From Akkermansiaceae bacterium (GTDB lineage Bacteria > Verrucomicrobiota > Verrucomicrobiia > Verrucomicrobiales > Akkermansiaceae): a stretch of 64,000 bases of DNA. The notes beneath the pieces are model-generated. The model saw nothing but the letters and a program-made list of their open reading frames with translations, searched no databases and had not been told where the DNA came from. A program made the translations under genes and the position numbers. Where the stretch lies: positions 1-64,000 of the forward strand of contig JAGYIT010000006.1 in assembly GCA_018402445.1 (NCBI GenBank). Reading direction: 5' to 3'. Of this stretch, positions 37,630 to 45,849 are shown in pieces (the first letter of the stretch is position 1; each line of letters opens with the position of its first letter).

Positions 37630-38496
37630 ATGCTCCGCATTGTCCTGCTCGGCCGCCTCGGAAACAACTTGTTTCAGTATGCGTTTGGTCGGACGCTGGC
37701 TGAAAAACACGGGGTTCCGCTGGTATTGGACGCCTCCTGGTTCAACGGGAGGACTTGGCCCTATGTCTCGCCCCTCCGGCTTTTTCCGGGAGTGAGCTCA
37801 GGCCGGGTGATGGTCGCCCGGCCTTTTTCTTTCGGTTCGCGGGCCTTGCGAAAAATCACGGGAAAACATCACTGGGAATACCTCGGCAGACCGGTTGTCA
37901 GAGAAAAAGAAAGCGATCATCAGTTCGATCCGTCGCTTTTGCAATCAGCCGCCGACAGTGTGATTTTCGGTTATTTTCAGTCTCCGCTCTACTTTCAAGG
38001 CATCGAGGAATTGCTGCGGATTGAGCTGGCGACCGGCGGTCTCGGGCTGGAGGCAGGGTATGAGGATCTCGCTGAAAAGCTCAAGGCCGCGCACTCCGTG
38101 GCGGTGCACGTCCGCCGGACCGATTATGTCAACAACCCAAACGTAGTTCTACTCGGCCTGAATTATTATCAGCGAGCGATGGACCGGATGCGGAAGAGCG
38201 TCCCGAACGCACGCTTTTTTGTTTTCTCGGATGATCCGTCGTGGTGTCAGCAAATACTCAAGGCCAGCGACACGGAAGTACTCACTCATTCGGACCCATT
38301 CAATCCGCTTCTCGATCTCCACCTGATGAGCCTTGCCAGCCATCACATCATTGCCAATAGCAGCTACTCTTGGTGGGCCGCGTGGCTGGGGATAAAGCCC
38401 GGGCAGCAGGTATTCATGCCGGATGCTTGGTTTAAACACATCGCTGCACCGATCGGAGACAAACAGTGCGCGGGTTGGGAAATCGTCCATGATTGA
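37630..38496 (+). CDS. GT11 alpha-1,2-fucosyltransferase (copy 2)
   Basis: A 288-residue GT11 protein: MLRIVLLGRLGNNLFQYAFG, VAVHVRRTDY (motif I, with T for G), FFVFSDDPSWC and IIANSSYSWWAAWL. It has the usual family length. It differs clearly from copy 1, so acceptor specificity may differ. The following GT61 gene starts within 55 bases. Confidence 0.92.
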   Translation: MLRIVLLGRLGNNLFQYAFGRTLAEKHGVPLVLDASWFNGRTWPYVSPLRLFPGVSSGRVMVARPFSFGSRALRKITGKHHWEYLGRPVVREKESDHQFDPSLLQSAADSVIFGYFQSPLYFQGIEELLRIELATGGLGLEAGYEDLAEKLKAAHSVAVHVRRTDYVNNPNVVLLGLNYYQRAMDRMRKSVPNARFFVFSDDPSWCQQILKASDTEVLTHSDPFNPLLDLHLMSLASHHIIANSSYSWWAAWLGIKPGQQVFMPDAWFKHIAAPIGDKQCAGWEIVHD

Positions 38497-38549
38497 GTTT
38501 TCTGTATTCGACGAAATTCCCTCTATTTTCCATCTTCGGTTTTTATCGC

Positions 38550-39660
38550 ATGCGTTTCATTCACAAGGTAGGGAGGCTCACCACCCCCTTTCACCGGCTT
38601 GTTAGCCGTTGGTTTGGTCCATCTGTTTTTGCAGGCGGCGTGCCACGTGGGATTTTCAAAGAAGTAGAGGCCATTCACTATCAAACGGTCGTAGGTGCCG
38701 TGGTGCTCGATGGCCAAGCACTTACCGCTCTTCCACATCACTCTGAGATCCGCGCCGCCGGACTAAGACAACACAAATATTCCCAATGGCGAGGAGTCTG
38801 GACAAGGCGCGAGAATTGTTTTTTGGCAGCGCCAAGCCTAGCTCATATCGATGCAAAGGGACGGGTGTGTCTGGAGGCAACCTATGGCCCTCATGGCATC
38901 ACCGACCCGGTTTGGCGCCGTAAAAGACCTTATCCAGTGCGGCAGCTTTCTGGCGATTTCACCTCCATCATCTCCCGATGGAACATGGGAGATAATTACT
39001 TTCATTGGTTCATGGACGGCTTAACTCGACTGAGTCATTTGGAAAGATTTCCAGCAGGCTGTCGAATTCTCGTACCACGGGGACTGCCACCTTATGCTAA
39101 GCGCTCGCTTGAGATCCTCGGGCTGGAGGACCGGCTAGAAGAAACCGCAGACGAGGATTTGCAGATTGAGCGATACTGGTTCGCAGGGCCCAACCATGAT
39201 CAGCGGATGTCCAGATCCCGCAGGCGTGGCGTGGCTAAAAAAAAACCTAGGGCAGCAACCAAGCACTCGCCCTAATAAGCTTCTTTACCTGGACCGCAAC
39301 GCGGCAACACGCAACTGCACGAATGCGGCTGAGCTCCGCAAATACTTTGCACAGAGAGGGTGGACCGTGGTGGACGCAGGGACGATGAGTCTTGATGAGC
39401 AAATGCAACTTTTTTCAGAGGCACGTGGAATCGTCAGCGTGCATGGTGCTGCGCTAACAAATCTTCTTTGGATGCCTTCAGGAGGCCGGGTGTTGGAACT
39501 GATGCCCTCCAAACGCCGCAATGGCTGCTACGCAGGGCTTGCAATGGCAGCTGGATTGCACCACCGAGATTGTTTGCTCAATTCTGATCGGCAAGGTCGG
39601 ATGCATGTGTCTCTCCACGCACTGGAGCAACGACTACCGTGGGTTGAGGCTCTCTCATAA
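38550..39660 (+). pseudogene. GT61 (DUF563) glycosyltransferase with one frameshift
   Basis: From ATG 38550 (a TTG at 38493 would extend it) the frame includes SIISRWNMGDNYFHWFMDGL, the DNxxHW motif of GT61 proteins, and ends YWFAGPNH before drifting. Removing one C from CCC at 39189-39191 gives GPTMISGCPDPAGVAWLKKN, then LLYLDRNAATRNCTN and IVSVHGAALTNLLWMPSGGR, the HGA active-site motif, to 39660. All motifs survive, so a homopolymer error or a recent +1 mutation is likely. The function would be addition of a sugar such as xylose or GlcNAc. Confidence 0.85.
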
Positions 39661-39704
39661 GCCAATTTTTCTAGAATCACCCTTTCCACCCGCCTTGGTC
39701 GCTT

Positions 39705-40511
39705 ATGGACTTCACCCTCATCACCCCCAGCCTGAACTACGGGCGCTTTCTCGGCGATTGCCTGGCAAGCGTGGCGGCGCAGGAAGGCGTGAGCTTGGAG
39801 CATTTGGTCATCGATGGCGGCTCGACGGACGAGAGTGCTGAAGTGGCGGCGCGGTTTCCGCATGCGCGGTGGTCGCAGGAGCCGGACAAGGGCATGTCGG
39901 ACGCGATCAACAAAGGTTTCGGGCGGGCGCAAGGCGAATGGGTGATGTGGCTGAATGCGGATGACCGGCTGAAACCCGGCGCACTAGCCGCGATGCTTGC
40001 CGCACTGCAAGAATCGCGCGCGGATGTGGTTTACGGAGATTATGATTTCGTCGATGGAGCTGGTGGCTTCCTCCGGCAAATCAAAGTGCCGGGCTGGTCC
40101 GCCTTCGTGCATGTGCATCATTGTTGTTATCTGCCCTCCACGGCGGCGTTCTATCGGAACGCAACGGTGATCGGGGAAGGGCAGCGGCTGCGGGAGGATT
40201 TCCGCTATGTGATGGACGGGGAGTTCTACGCGCGGCTGGATTCGCTCGGGAAGAAGTTCGAGCATGTGGCGGTGAACGTGGCGGATTTCCGGATGCACGG
40301 GGAGAACGCGTCGCAGCGGCATCTTGGGAGAACGCGGGATATGGAGACCATCCTGGCCGCAGAGCGCCAGCACGTGGAATCCCGCGCGATCCGGCGAATG
40401 TATGGCGTCACGCTGTTTGAAGATCCGTATTTGAACGGCTTGGTGGATGGATTCCTATGGATCGCAGCGAGAGGATGGAAGGTGGTGAAGAAGGGGTTGA
40501 AGGGTGGGTGA
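39705..40511 (+). CDS. GT2 family glycosyltransferase
   Basis: A 268-residue GT-A enzyme of the WcaA/GT2 group: FTLITPSLNYGRFLGDCLAS, HLVIDGGSTDESAEVA and WVMWLNADDRLKPGAL, with the metal-binding NADD. A later RYVMDGEFYARLDSLG and DFRMHGENASQRH are typical of this subgroup. It is the last gene of the main cluster; a heptad tract starts at its stop. Confidence 0.88.
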   Translation: MDFTLITPSLNYGRFLGDCLASVAAQEGVSLEHLVIDGGSTDESAEVAARFPHARWSQEPDKGMSDAINKGFGRAQGEWVMWLNADDRLKPGALAAMLAALQESRADVVYGDYDFVDGAGGFLRQIKVPGWSAFVHVHHCCYLPSTAAFYRNATVIGEGQRLREDFRYVMDGEFYARLDSLGKKFEHVAVNVADFRMHGENASQRHLGRTRDMETILAAERQHVESRAIRRMYGVTLFEDPYLNGLVDGFLWIAARGWKVVKKGLKGG

Positions 40512-40602
40512 GGGGATTGGGGATTGGGGATTGGGGGATTGGGGATTGGGGGATTGGGGGATTGGGGGATTGGGGGATTGGGGGATTGGGGGATTGGGGG
40601 AC
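40510..40602. repeat. Heptad/octad tract, GGGATTG type
   Basis: About 12 units of GGGGATT with occasional extra G, the reverse complement in style of the ATCACC/CCAATC tracts. It begins at the GT2 stop codon. Confidence 0.9.
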
Positions 40603-41045
40603 GACCACGCCATTCCGACATGGTAGGGCGGACTCAGCCTGATCCGCCCTGATTCCCTTCTTCCGCCGGAGGCTCTTCTTTCTCTTCCTCAAGGGCTTCC
40701 CCGTTCCACGGATAGCCCTTGCCGCCATTCGGCGGGAAAGTGGGCGGATCGAGGCCGAGTCCGCCCTACCGTTTTCTTTCATTCGCGTCCCTTCGCGTTC
40801 ACCTGTCCGTCGTAGCCTCGGCGAAGTCGGATTCGCGGTTAAATTCTTCGTCTTCCATCTGCGTCCTTCACGTTCATTTGACTCATTGTTCTGGATAGTA
40901 AGTTCGCCTATCTCCGCTGCGCTTCGGTTGCGGTTCAATTCTCTTTGGTTTCAATTCCTCATTCGCTGAAAATCAGGGACGACCACGGTGGGATCGTCCC
41001 TACTCCATCCATTGACATGATGGATTCACATGATAAACTTCACCT
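40603..41045. repeat. REP composite and filler before the AbrB gene
   Basis: One REP with AGGGCGGACTCAGCC/TGATCCGCCCT arms (about 40624-40650), an AAGGGCT...AGCCCTT stem, CCGCCATTCGGCGG and a GGGCGGATCGAGGCCGAGTC-type tail to about 40770. Then CGCGTTCACCTGTCCGTCG filler and a GGGACGA...TCGTCCCTAC hairpin near 40976-41003. The last ~40 bp is AT-rich and may hold the VapBC promoter. Confidence 0.7.
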
Positions 41046-41291
41046 ATGAATGAAACCATCGTCACTGAGCGGGGCCAAGTTTCCGTGCCTGCCAGCCTGC
41101 GCAAGGCCATGGGATTGCATCCGGGTCGGAAACTGCATTGGGAACAAGTGTCTGAACGCGAAATTCTGGTCTCCCTGCCTCAGGAAAAACCCTTGGGGCC
41201 GCTTGCCGTCCTCGGCTATGCCCGCCGCATCCACAGCAACCCGCCCCGTCCCACGGCCGACTGGATGGGTGAACTCCGGGAGGGCGAATGA
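41046..41291 (+). CDS. AbrB/MazE-type antitoxin
   Basis: An 81-residue SpoVT-AbrB-fold protein: ETIVTERGQVSVPASLRKAMGLHPGRKLHW is the swapped-hairpin DNA-binding domain, followed by EREILVSLPQEK. The C-terminal region would bind the toxin. It overlaps the PIN gene by four bases (ATGA). It would repress its own operon; AT-rich sequence just upstream is a plausible operator. Confidence 0.9.
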   Translation: MNETIVTERGQVSVPASLRKAMGLHPGRKLHWEQVSEREILVSLPQEKPLGPLAVLGYARRIHSNPPRPTADWMGELREGE

Positions 41292-41698
41292 CCTGGGTCG
41301 TCGATACCTGCATCGTCATCGACATCCTCGAAAACGATCCCTCCTTCGGCTTGCGCTCGGCCACCTTGCTCGAAGCGAAGCTGGGCGAAGGGTTGTCAAT
41401 CTGCCCCGTGACCTTTGTGGAACTGGCTCCCACCTTTGGGGGAAACGGGAACGAGCAGGAAACCTTTCTGCGGCAGGCTGGCATTGGCTTCCGCGATAGT
41501 TGGACTACGGCGGATACACGAACCGCCCATCTGGCATGGCATCTCCACATCGCCGCGCGCCGTTCCGGAGTTCTTCCGAAACGCCCCATCGCCGATGTGT
41601 TGATCGGAGCCTACGCGACAAACCGTCGCGGTCTCATCACCCGCAATGCGGCGGATTTCCGCCGCAATTTCCCAGATCTGCAAATCCTCGAGCCCTAA
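41288..41698 (+). CDS. VapC-type PIN toxin
   Basis: A 136-residue PIN protein: TWVVDTCIVIDILENDPSFG with the first catalytic Asp, CPVTFVELAPTF with Glu, and the C-terminal PIADVLIGAYATNRRGLITRNAADFRRNFPDL with the second acidic set. It has complete motifs and normal length and is coupled to the AbrB-type antitoxin. Confidence 0.9.
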   Translation: MTWVVDTCIVIDILENDPSFGLRSATLLEAKLGEGLSICPVTFVELAPTFGGNGNEQETFLRQAGIGFRDSWTTADTRTAHLAWHLHIAARRSGVLPKRPIADVLIGAYATNRRGLITRNAADFRRNFPDLQILEP

Positions 41699-41744
41699 TG
41701 ATCCCCACATGGTAGGGCGGATCCAGGTAGGGCGGATCCGGCTC

Positions 41745-41808
41745 AAAACTGCCGAAGGCTTGTAGGCAGTTTGGACAAAACCACCGAAGGTTTGTAGGTG
41801 GTTTGGAC
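41745..41808 (+). repeat. Two tandem 32-bp hairpins with covarying stems
   Basis: Unit 1 pairs AAACTGCC with GGCAGTTT around loop GAAGGCTTGTA; unit 2 pairs AAACCACC with GGTGGTTT around GAAGGTTTGTA. Each ends in GGAC. The stem differences compensate on both arms. The units sit inside what looks like a REP palindrome split by about 110 bp (GGATCCGGCTC at 41734, TCCGG at about 41865). Confidence 0.8.
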
Positions 41809-42920
41809 AGGAGCTATTCGCGACGTGCCCGAAGGGCGAGAAGCCGTGGGGCGGCTTTGAGTCAATCCGGTGTGATTACCTTCTTCCACCGGAGGCTGTT
41901 CTTTCACTTCTCTTTCGCGGCCCAGCCGCACCGCCATGCGGCGGGAAAGTGGGCGCGGCGAGGCCGACCACGCCCTATCGTCTTCTTCCATCTGCCTCCT
42001 TCGCGTTCATTCGCGTTCATTCGCGGTTAAATTCTTCGTCTTCTCTTTCTCTTCTCTTTCGCGGCCCAGCAGCACCGCCATTCGGCGGGAATTAGGGCGG
42101 ATCGGGCCGAGTCCGCCCTACCGGTCCTTTCCGCCAATCCGACATGGTAGGGCGGATCCGGCCCGGTCCGCCCTGATTACCTTCTTCCGCCGGAGGCTTC
42201 CTCTTTCTCTTCCTCAAGGGCTTCCTCGTTTTACGGAAAGCCCTTGCCGCCATTCGGCGGATTCTTGGGCGGATCGAGCCGAGTCCGCCCTACCGGCTTC
42301 CTCTTTCTCTTCCTCAAGGGCTTCCCCGTTCCACGGATAGCCCTTGCCGCCATTCGGCGGGAATTACGGCGGATCGAGCCGAGTCCGCCCTACCGGTCCT
42401 TTCCGCCAATCCGACATGGTAGGGCGGATCCGGCCCGGTCCGCCCTGATTCCCTTCTTCCGCCGGGGGCTTCCTCTTTCTCTCTTCCTCAAGGGCTTCCT
42501 CGTTTCACGGAAAGCCCTTGCCGCCATTCGGCGGGAATTACGGCGGATCGAGCCGAGTCCGCCCTACCGGCTTTCTCTTTCTCTTCCTCAAGGGCTTCCT
42601 CGTTTCACGATTAGCCCTTGCCGCCATTCGGCGGATTCTTGGGCGGATCGAGCCGAGTCCGCCCTACCGGCTTCTTTCATTCGCGTTCACCTGTCCGTCG
42701 TCTCGTCCATAGAAGCTTCACGCGTAGATGGAAGCCTACCTGCCTTCGTAGCTACAGCGAAGTAGGCGGCGAAGTCGGATTCGCGGTTCCATTCTCGTTT
42801 CTTCTCTTCCGCGGTCTGAGCGAAACCGCACTATCACGAATGCAAGCCTCTTCATGTTCCAGCCACCAAGCGCCATATTAGATTACTTGATTTTACGAGA
42901 AACGATCTCATCCTACAGTC
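41809..42920. repeat. Dense REP composite array
   Basis: At least six right halves (AAGGGCT...AGCCCTT, CCGCCATTCGGCGG, GGCGGATCGAGCCGAGTCC-GCCCTACC) and several AGGGCGGA/TCCGCCCT left halves, some as complete composites and some as tandem right halves of about 101 bp. After 42675 a TTCACGCGTAGATGGAAGCC element follows. No real ORF. Confidence 0.8.
42418..42568. repeat. Exemplar full-length REP composite (151 bp)
   Basis: Ends are inverted: GGTAGGGCGGA at the left and TCCGCCCTACC at the right. In order: left palindrome, TTCTTCCGCCGGGGGCT, pyrimidine-rich spacer, AAGGGCTTCC...AAAGCCCTT stem, CCGCCATTCGGCGG, right palindrome. Confidence 0.8.
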
Positions 42921-43142
42921 ATGTCCAAAGCCTCACTGCTCCAACAAAAAGTAGCGAAACTTCCCGAGCCTATCGCAGCAGAGGTCTTGGACTTTCTCGA
43001 ATTTGTGACTGCAAAAAGACAGCTCGAATCCACTCAACAACTGGGAAAAATTGGTCAACTCAGAGGCTCGTTCCGGGGGCGTCTCAGCTCCAGCGAGGAA
43101 TTCGCCACCCGAAAATCTCATGAAATCCGACTGGAAGAATGA
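42921..43142 (+). CDS. DUF2281-like antitoxin
   Basis: A 73-residue protein: LLQQKVAKLPEPIAAEVLDFLEFVTAKRQ matches the DUF2281 pattern (KLPE...EVLDFIEFL), followed by a basic, flexible tail GQLRGSFRGRLSSSEEF. DUF2281 proteins are VapB-like antitoxins. It overlaps the PIN gene start by 23 bases. Confidence 0.85.
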   Translation: MSKASLLQQKVAKLPEPIAAEVLDFLEFVTAKRQLESTQQLGKIGQLRGSFRGRLSSSEEFATRKSHEIRLEE

Positions 43143-43545
43143 AACCCACGTCGTTCTTGATGCCTGTGCCCTGATCGCATTTCTCAACGACGAACCCGGT
43201 GCCGAAGTCGTCACCGCCGTGCTCGAGGACGTTCCCTCAGTTGAGATGTCAGCGATCAATCTCCTTGAAATCGCCTATGATGCCATTCGCAGATCGGGTG
43301 ATCCCCAAGCGGCCCATGACCTTCTCAATGTAATCTACCAGCTTCCTATCAAGATCCATTGGCGGATCGACAATGAGGTTTTTCAACATGCCGCCCGGCT
43401 CAAAGCCTCGTTTCGCATTTCACTCGCCGACGCCTTGGCCTTGGCACTCGCGGAAACGTTGAAAGCTGCGGTAGCGACCAGCGACCATCACGAATTCGAT
43501 TCTCTCGAATCCAGCGGAACAGCTCGGTTCATCTGGATTCGCTAA
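43120..43545 (+). CDS. VapC-type PIN toxin
   Basis: A 141-residue PIN protein: HVVLDACALIAFLNDEPGAE with the first Asp, MSAINLLEIAYDAIRR with Glu, and ISLADALALALAETLKAAVATSDHHEFDSLE with the second acidic residues. The ATG at 43120 is chosen because the fold starts about 11 residues later; a GTG at 43051 would extend into the antitoxin gene. It is paired with the DUF2281 gene. Confidence 0.9.
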   Translation: MKSDWKNETHVVLDACALIAFLNDEPGAEVVTAVLEDVPSVEMSAINLLEIAYDAIRRSGDPQAAHDLLNVIYQLPIKIHWRIDNEVFQHAARLKASFRISLADALALALAETLKAAVATSDHHEFDSLESSGTARFIWIR

Positions 43546-43790
43546 GATCGCGACTCCCCACACGGCTCGCAGGGATCAGGGATCAGGGATCAGGGACGAC
43601 CGTGGCGGGATCATCCCTACCAATCCTACGGTAGGGCGGATCCGGCCCGGTCCGCCCTGATTGACTTCTTCCGCCGGGGGCTTCCTCTTTCTCTTCCTCA
43701 AGGGCTTCCTCGTTTCACGGATAGCCCTTGCCGCCATTCGGCGGATTCTTGGGCGGATCGGGCCGAGTCCGCCCTACCATTTAAAGCATT
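43546..43790. repeat. REP composite directly upstream of the RAYT gene
   Basis: A CAGGGAT heptad-like run (43571-43592), a GGGACGACCGTGGCGGGATCA hairpin, and one full composite (about 43631-43782) ending TCCGCCCTACC about 10 bases before the RAYT ATG. Confidence 0.8.
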
Positions 43791-44236
43791 ATGGACTCGA
43801 TCGGTCGCCAAATTCTTCCACACGATGTCCCGCAAAACATCGTTCCCAATCCGGAAGGCGAAACCTATTTCATTACGATCTGCTGCGTTCCCCGTGGCGC
43901 GAACCAATTAGCGTGCGATGATATTTGGTGCGCCTTCGTTGAGACGATTGTGAAAAGGGAATCGGATGGTGACCTACGTTGCGGCATCGCGCTCGCCATG
44001 CCCGATCACTTCCACGCTTTGTTGAGTTTTTCCGGCGAGAAATCCATGCGGCAGGTCGTCACCGCGATGAAATCCTGGATGGCGAAATGCTATGGGGATT
44101 CAGTTGGCAGCGGGATTTTTTTGATCATCGTTTGCGGGGATGGGAGTCAGCCACCGAAAAAGCGCATTACATCCGCATGAATCCAGTGAGAGCGGGTCTT
44201 TGCGAAAAGCCGGAAGATTGGCCTTATCAAAGGTAG
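43791..44236 (+). pseudogene. REP-associated tyrosine transposase (RAYT), frameshifted
   Basis: A Y1/HUH single-strand transposase of the RAYT group. N-terminal YFITICCVPRGANQLA, the HUH motif MPDHFHALLSF, then SMRQVVTAMKSWMAK. After about 44093-44096 the frame changes; an extra G in the four-G run restores FSWQRDFFDHRL, the usual region before the catalytic Tyr segment EKAHYIRMNPVRAGLCEKPEDW. The TAG stop (44234-44236) lies inside the first of three tandem REPs. RAYTs are known to be tied to REP palindromes, which flank this gene on both sides, so this is the probable source or captive of the window's REP family. Confidence 0.88.
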
Positions 44237-44626
44237 GGCGGATCTGGCTCAGTCCGCCCTTTCGAAAAGGTAGGGCGGATCTGGCTCAGTCCGCCCTTTC
44301 GAAAAGGTAGGGCGGATCTGGCTCAGTCCGCCCTGATTACCTTCTTCCGCCGGAGGCTTTTCTTCTCTTCCTCAAGGGCTTCCTCGTTCCACGATGTGCC
44401 CTTGCCGCCATTCGGCGGGAATTACGGCGGATCGAGCCGAGTCCGCCCTACCGTTTACGATCTTTCTCTTCCTCAAGGGCTTCCTCGTTCCACGATTAGC
44501 CCTTGCCGCCATTCGGCGGATTCTTGGGCGGATCGAGCCGAGTCCGCCCTACCGGGTTCATCTTCTGCCCTCTGGCTACGGCTTATGGCTTTACTCTCCG
44601 GCAGATTCCTATCATACTGACAGGTA
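44232..44626. repeat. Three 37-bp tandem REPs and further composites
   Basis: GGTAGGGCGGATCTGGCTCA-GTCCGCCCTTTCGAAAA units start at 44232, 44269 and 44306; the third continues into a normal composite. Right halves follow to about 44553. Only here is the spacer TTTCGAAAA. Confidence 0.85.
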
Positions 44627-44914
44627 ATGAGACTGACTCCCCATCAGAGGACTGCCATTCTGACTGCGGTCGGCAAGCAAGATCCGAAAGCCCGGATCAT
44701 TCTATTTGGCTCCCGTGCCGATGACCGGGCAAGGGGCGGAGACATCGACCTATTGATCGTCTCCGACGTGATCGGGCTGCACGAGGAATGGGAGATTCGC
44801 AGAGATGTCCTTGACGAGATCGGCTGGCAAAAGCTGGACCTCGTCGTGCGCCGCAGAAACCAACCGGAATCCGCCATCGTCAGCGTTGCGATGGAAACCG
44901 GAATTCCCCTATGA
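44627..44914 (+). CDS. MNT-type nucleotidyltransferase
   Basis: A 95-residue minimal nucleotidyltransferase: RIILFGSRADDRARGGDIDLLIVSD is the catalytic GSRxxG...DID motif; a third Asp is in KLDLVVR. It is the antitoxin partner of a HEPN gene, with which it overlaps by four bases (ATGA). Its family group differs from the 9759 protein (no SQARG), so it is an independent module. Confidence 0.9.
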   Translation: MRLTPHQRTAILTAVGKQDPKARIILFGSRADDRARGGDIDLLIVSDVIGLHEEWEIRRDVLDEIGWQKLDLVVRRRNQPESAIVSVAMETGIPL

Positions 44915-45366
44915 GCCGAAAAATCTATGCTACGTATCTGACCGAAAGCCTCGCGGAACTGGACCGTGCGCTGAGGCATCTCATTTACTCAGGAGAAGCT
45001 TGTGCGGATTTCACGCCCGATGAGCAGAATCCCACAGAGGAAGTTTTGGCGCGGATTGAGGCATTCACCAGTCGCTTTGCCCGGGTCGTTGACCTAATGA
45101 GCAAGCGCGTGCTTCGGGCCATGGATCAGTTCGAGATGTATGAGGCGGGGACCTTGCTCGATGTGGCAAATCGTGCCGAGAAGCGCGGGGTGATCGAATC
45201 GGTGGACTGGTTGCGAGAACTGAAAGACACCCGCAACCGGATTTCCCATGACTACGCTGGAGACCGTCTTCCCGAGATTCTAGTCTATTGTCGTGAGCAA
45301 CTACCCCGTTTGTTGGCGACCTGCAAGCGCATCAACGAGTATGGTGAAACCCTGCTTACCCGGTAG
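44911..45366 (+). CDS. HEPN toxin (HI0074-like)
   Basis: A 151-residue helical HEPN protein with the ribonuclease motif in ELKDTRNRISHDYAG (R-N-X3-H, the RX4H pattern), which is intact here unlike in the 10069 gene. It is coupled to the MNT gene. The TAG stop (45364-45366) is supplied by a REP element (GGTAGGGCGG). Confidence 0.9.
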   Translation: MSRKIYATYLTESLAELDRALRHLIYSGEACADFTPDEQNPTEEVLARIEAFTSRFARVVDLMSKRVLRAMDQFEMYEAGTLLDVANRAEKRGVIESVDWLRELKDTRNRISHDYAGDRLPEILVYCREQLPRLLATCKRINEYGETLLTR

Positions 45367-45849
45367 GGCGGACTCAGCCTGATCCGCCATTCCTACGGTA
45401 GGGCGGACTCAGCCTGATCCGCCCTGATTACCTTCTTCCGCCGGAGGCTAATTCTTCCTCTTCCTCAAGGGCTTCCTCGTTCCACGATGTGCCCTTGCCG
45501 CCATTCGGCGGATTCTTGGGCGGATCGGGCCGAGTCCGCCCTACCGTTTACGATCTTCCTCTTCCTCAAGGGCTTCCTCGTTCCACGATGTGCCCTTGCC
45601 GCCATACGGCGGATTCTTGGGCGGATCGGGCCGAGTCCGCCCTACCGTTTACGATCTTGCTCTTCCTCAAGGGCTTCCTCGTTCCACGATGTGCCCTTGC
45701 CGCCATTCGGCGGATTCTTGGGCGGATCGGGCCGAGTCCGCCCTACCCGGGATCGTCCCTACCTGATCTGCGATCACTTACTTGTTTCCCAAACTGAATC
45801 TAAAAATCGAATTGCAATTAGAATAACCATCTGTTAATTCTATTTGCAT
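45367..45849. repeat. Tandem REP right halves (about 103-bp period)
   Basis: AGGGCGGACTCAGCC palindromes at about 45364-45425, then three right-half units with period about 103 bp (45455-45747), each ending GAGTCCGCCCTACC, then a GGGATCGTCCCTACC tail. The last 60 bp (45785-45849) is AT-rich and probably contains the promoter of the ATPase. Confidence 0.8.
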
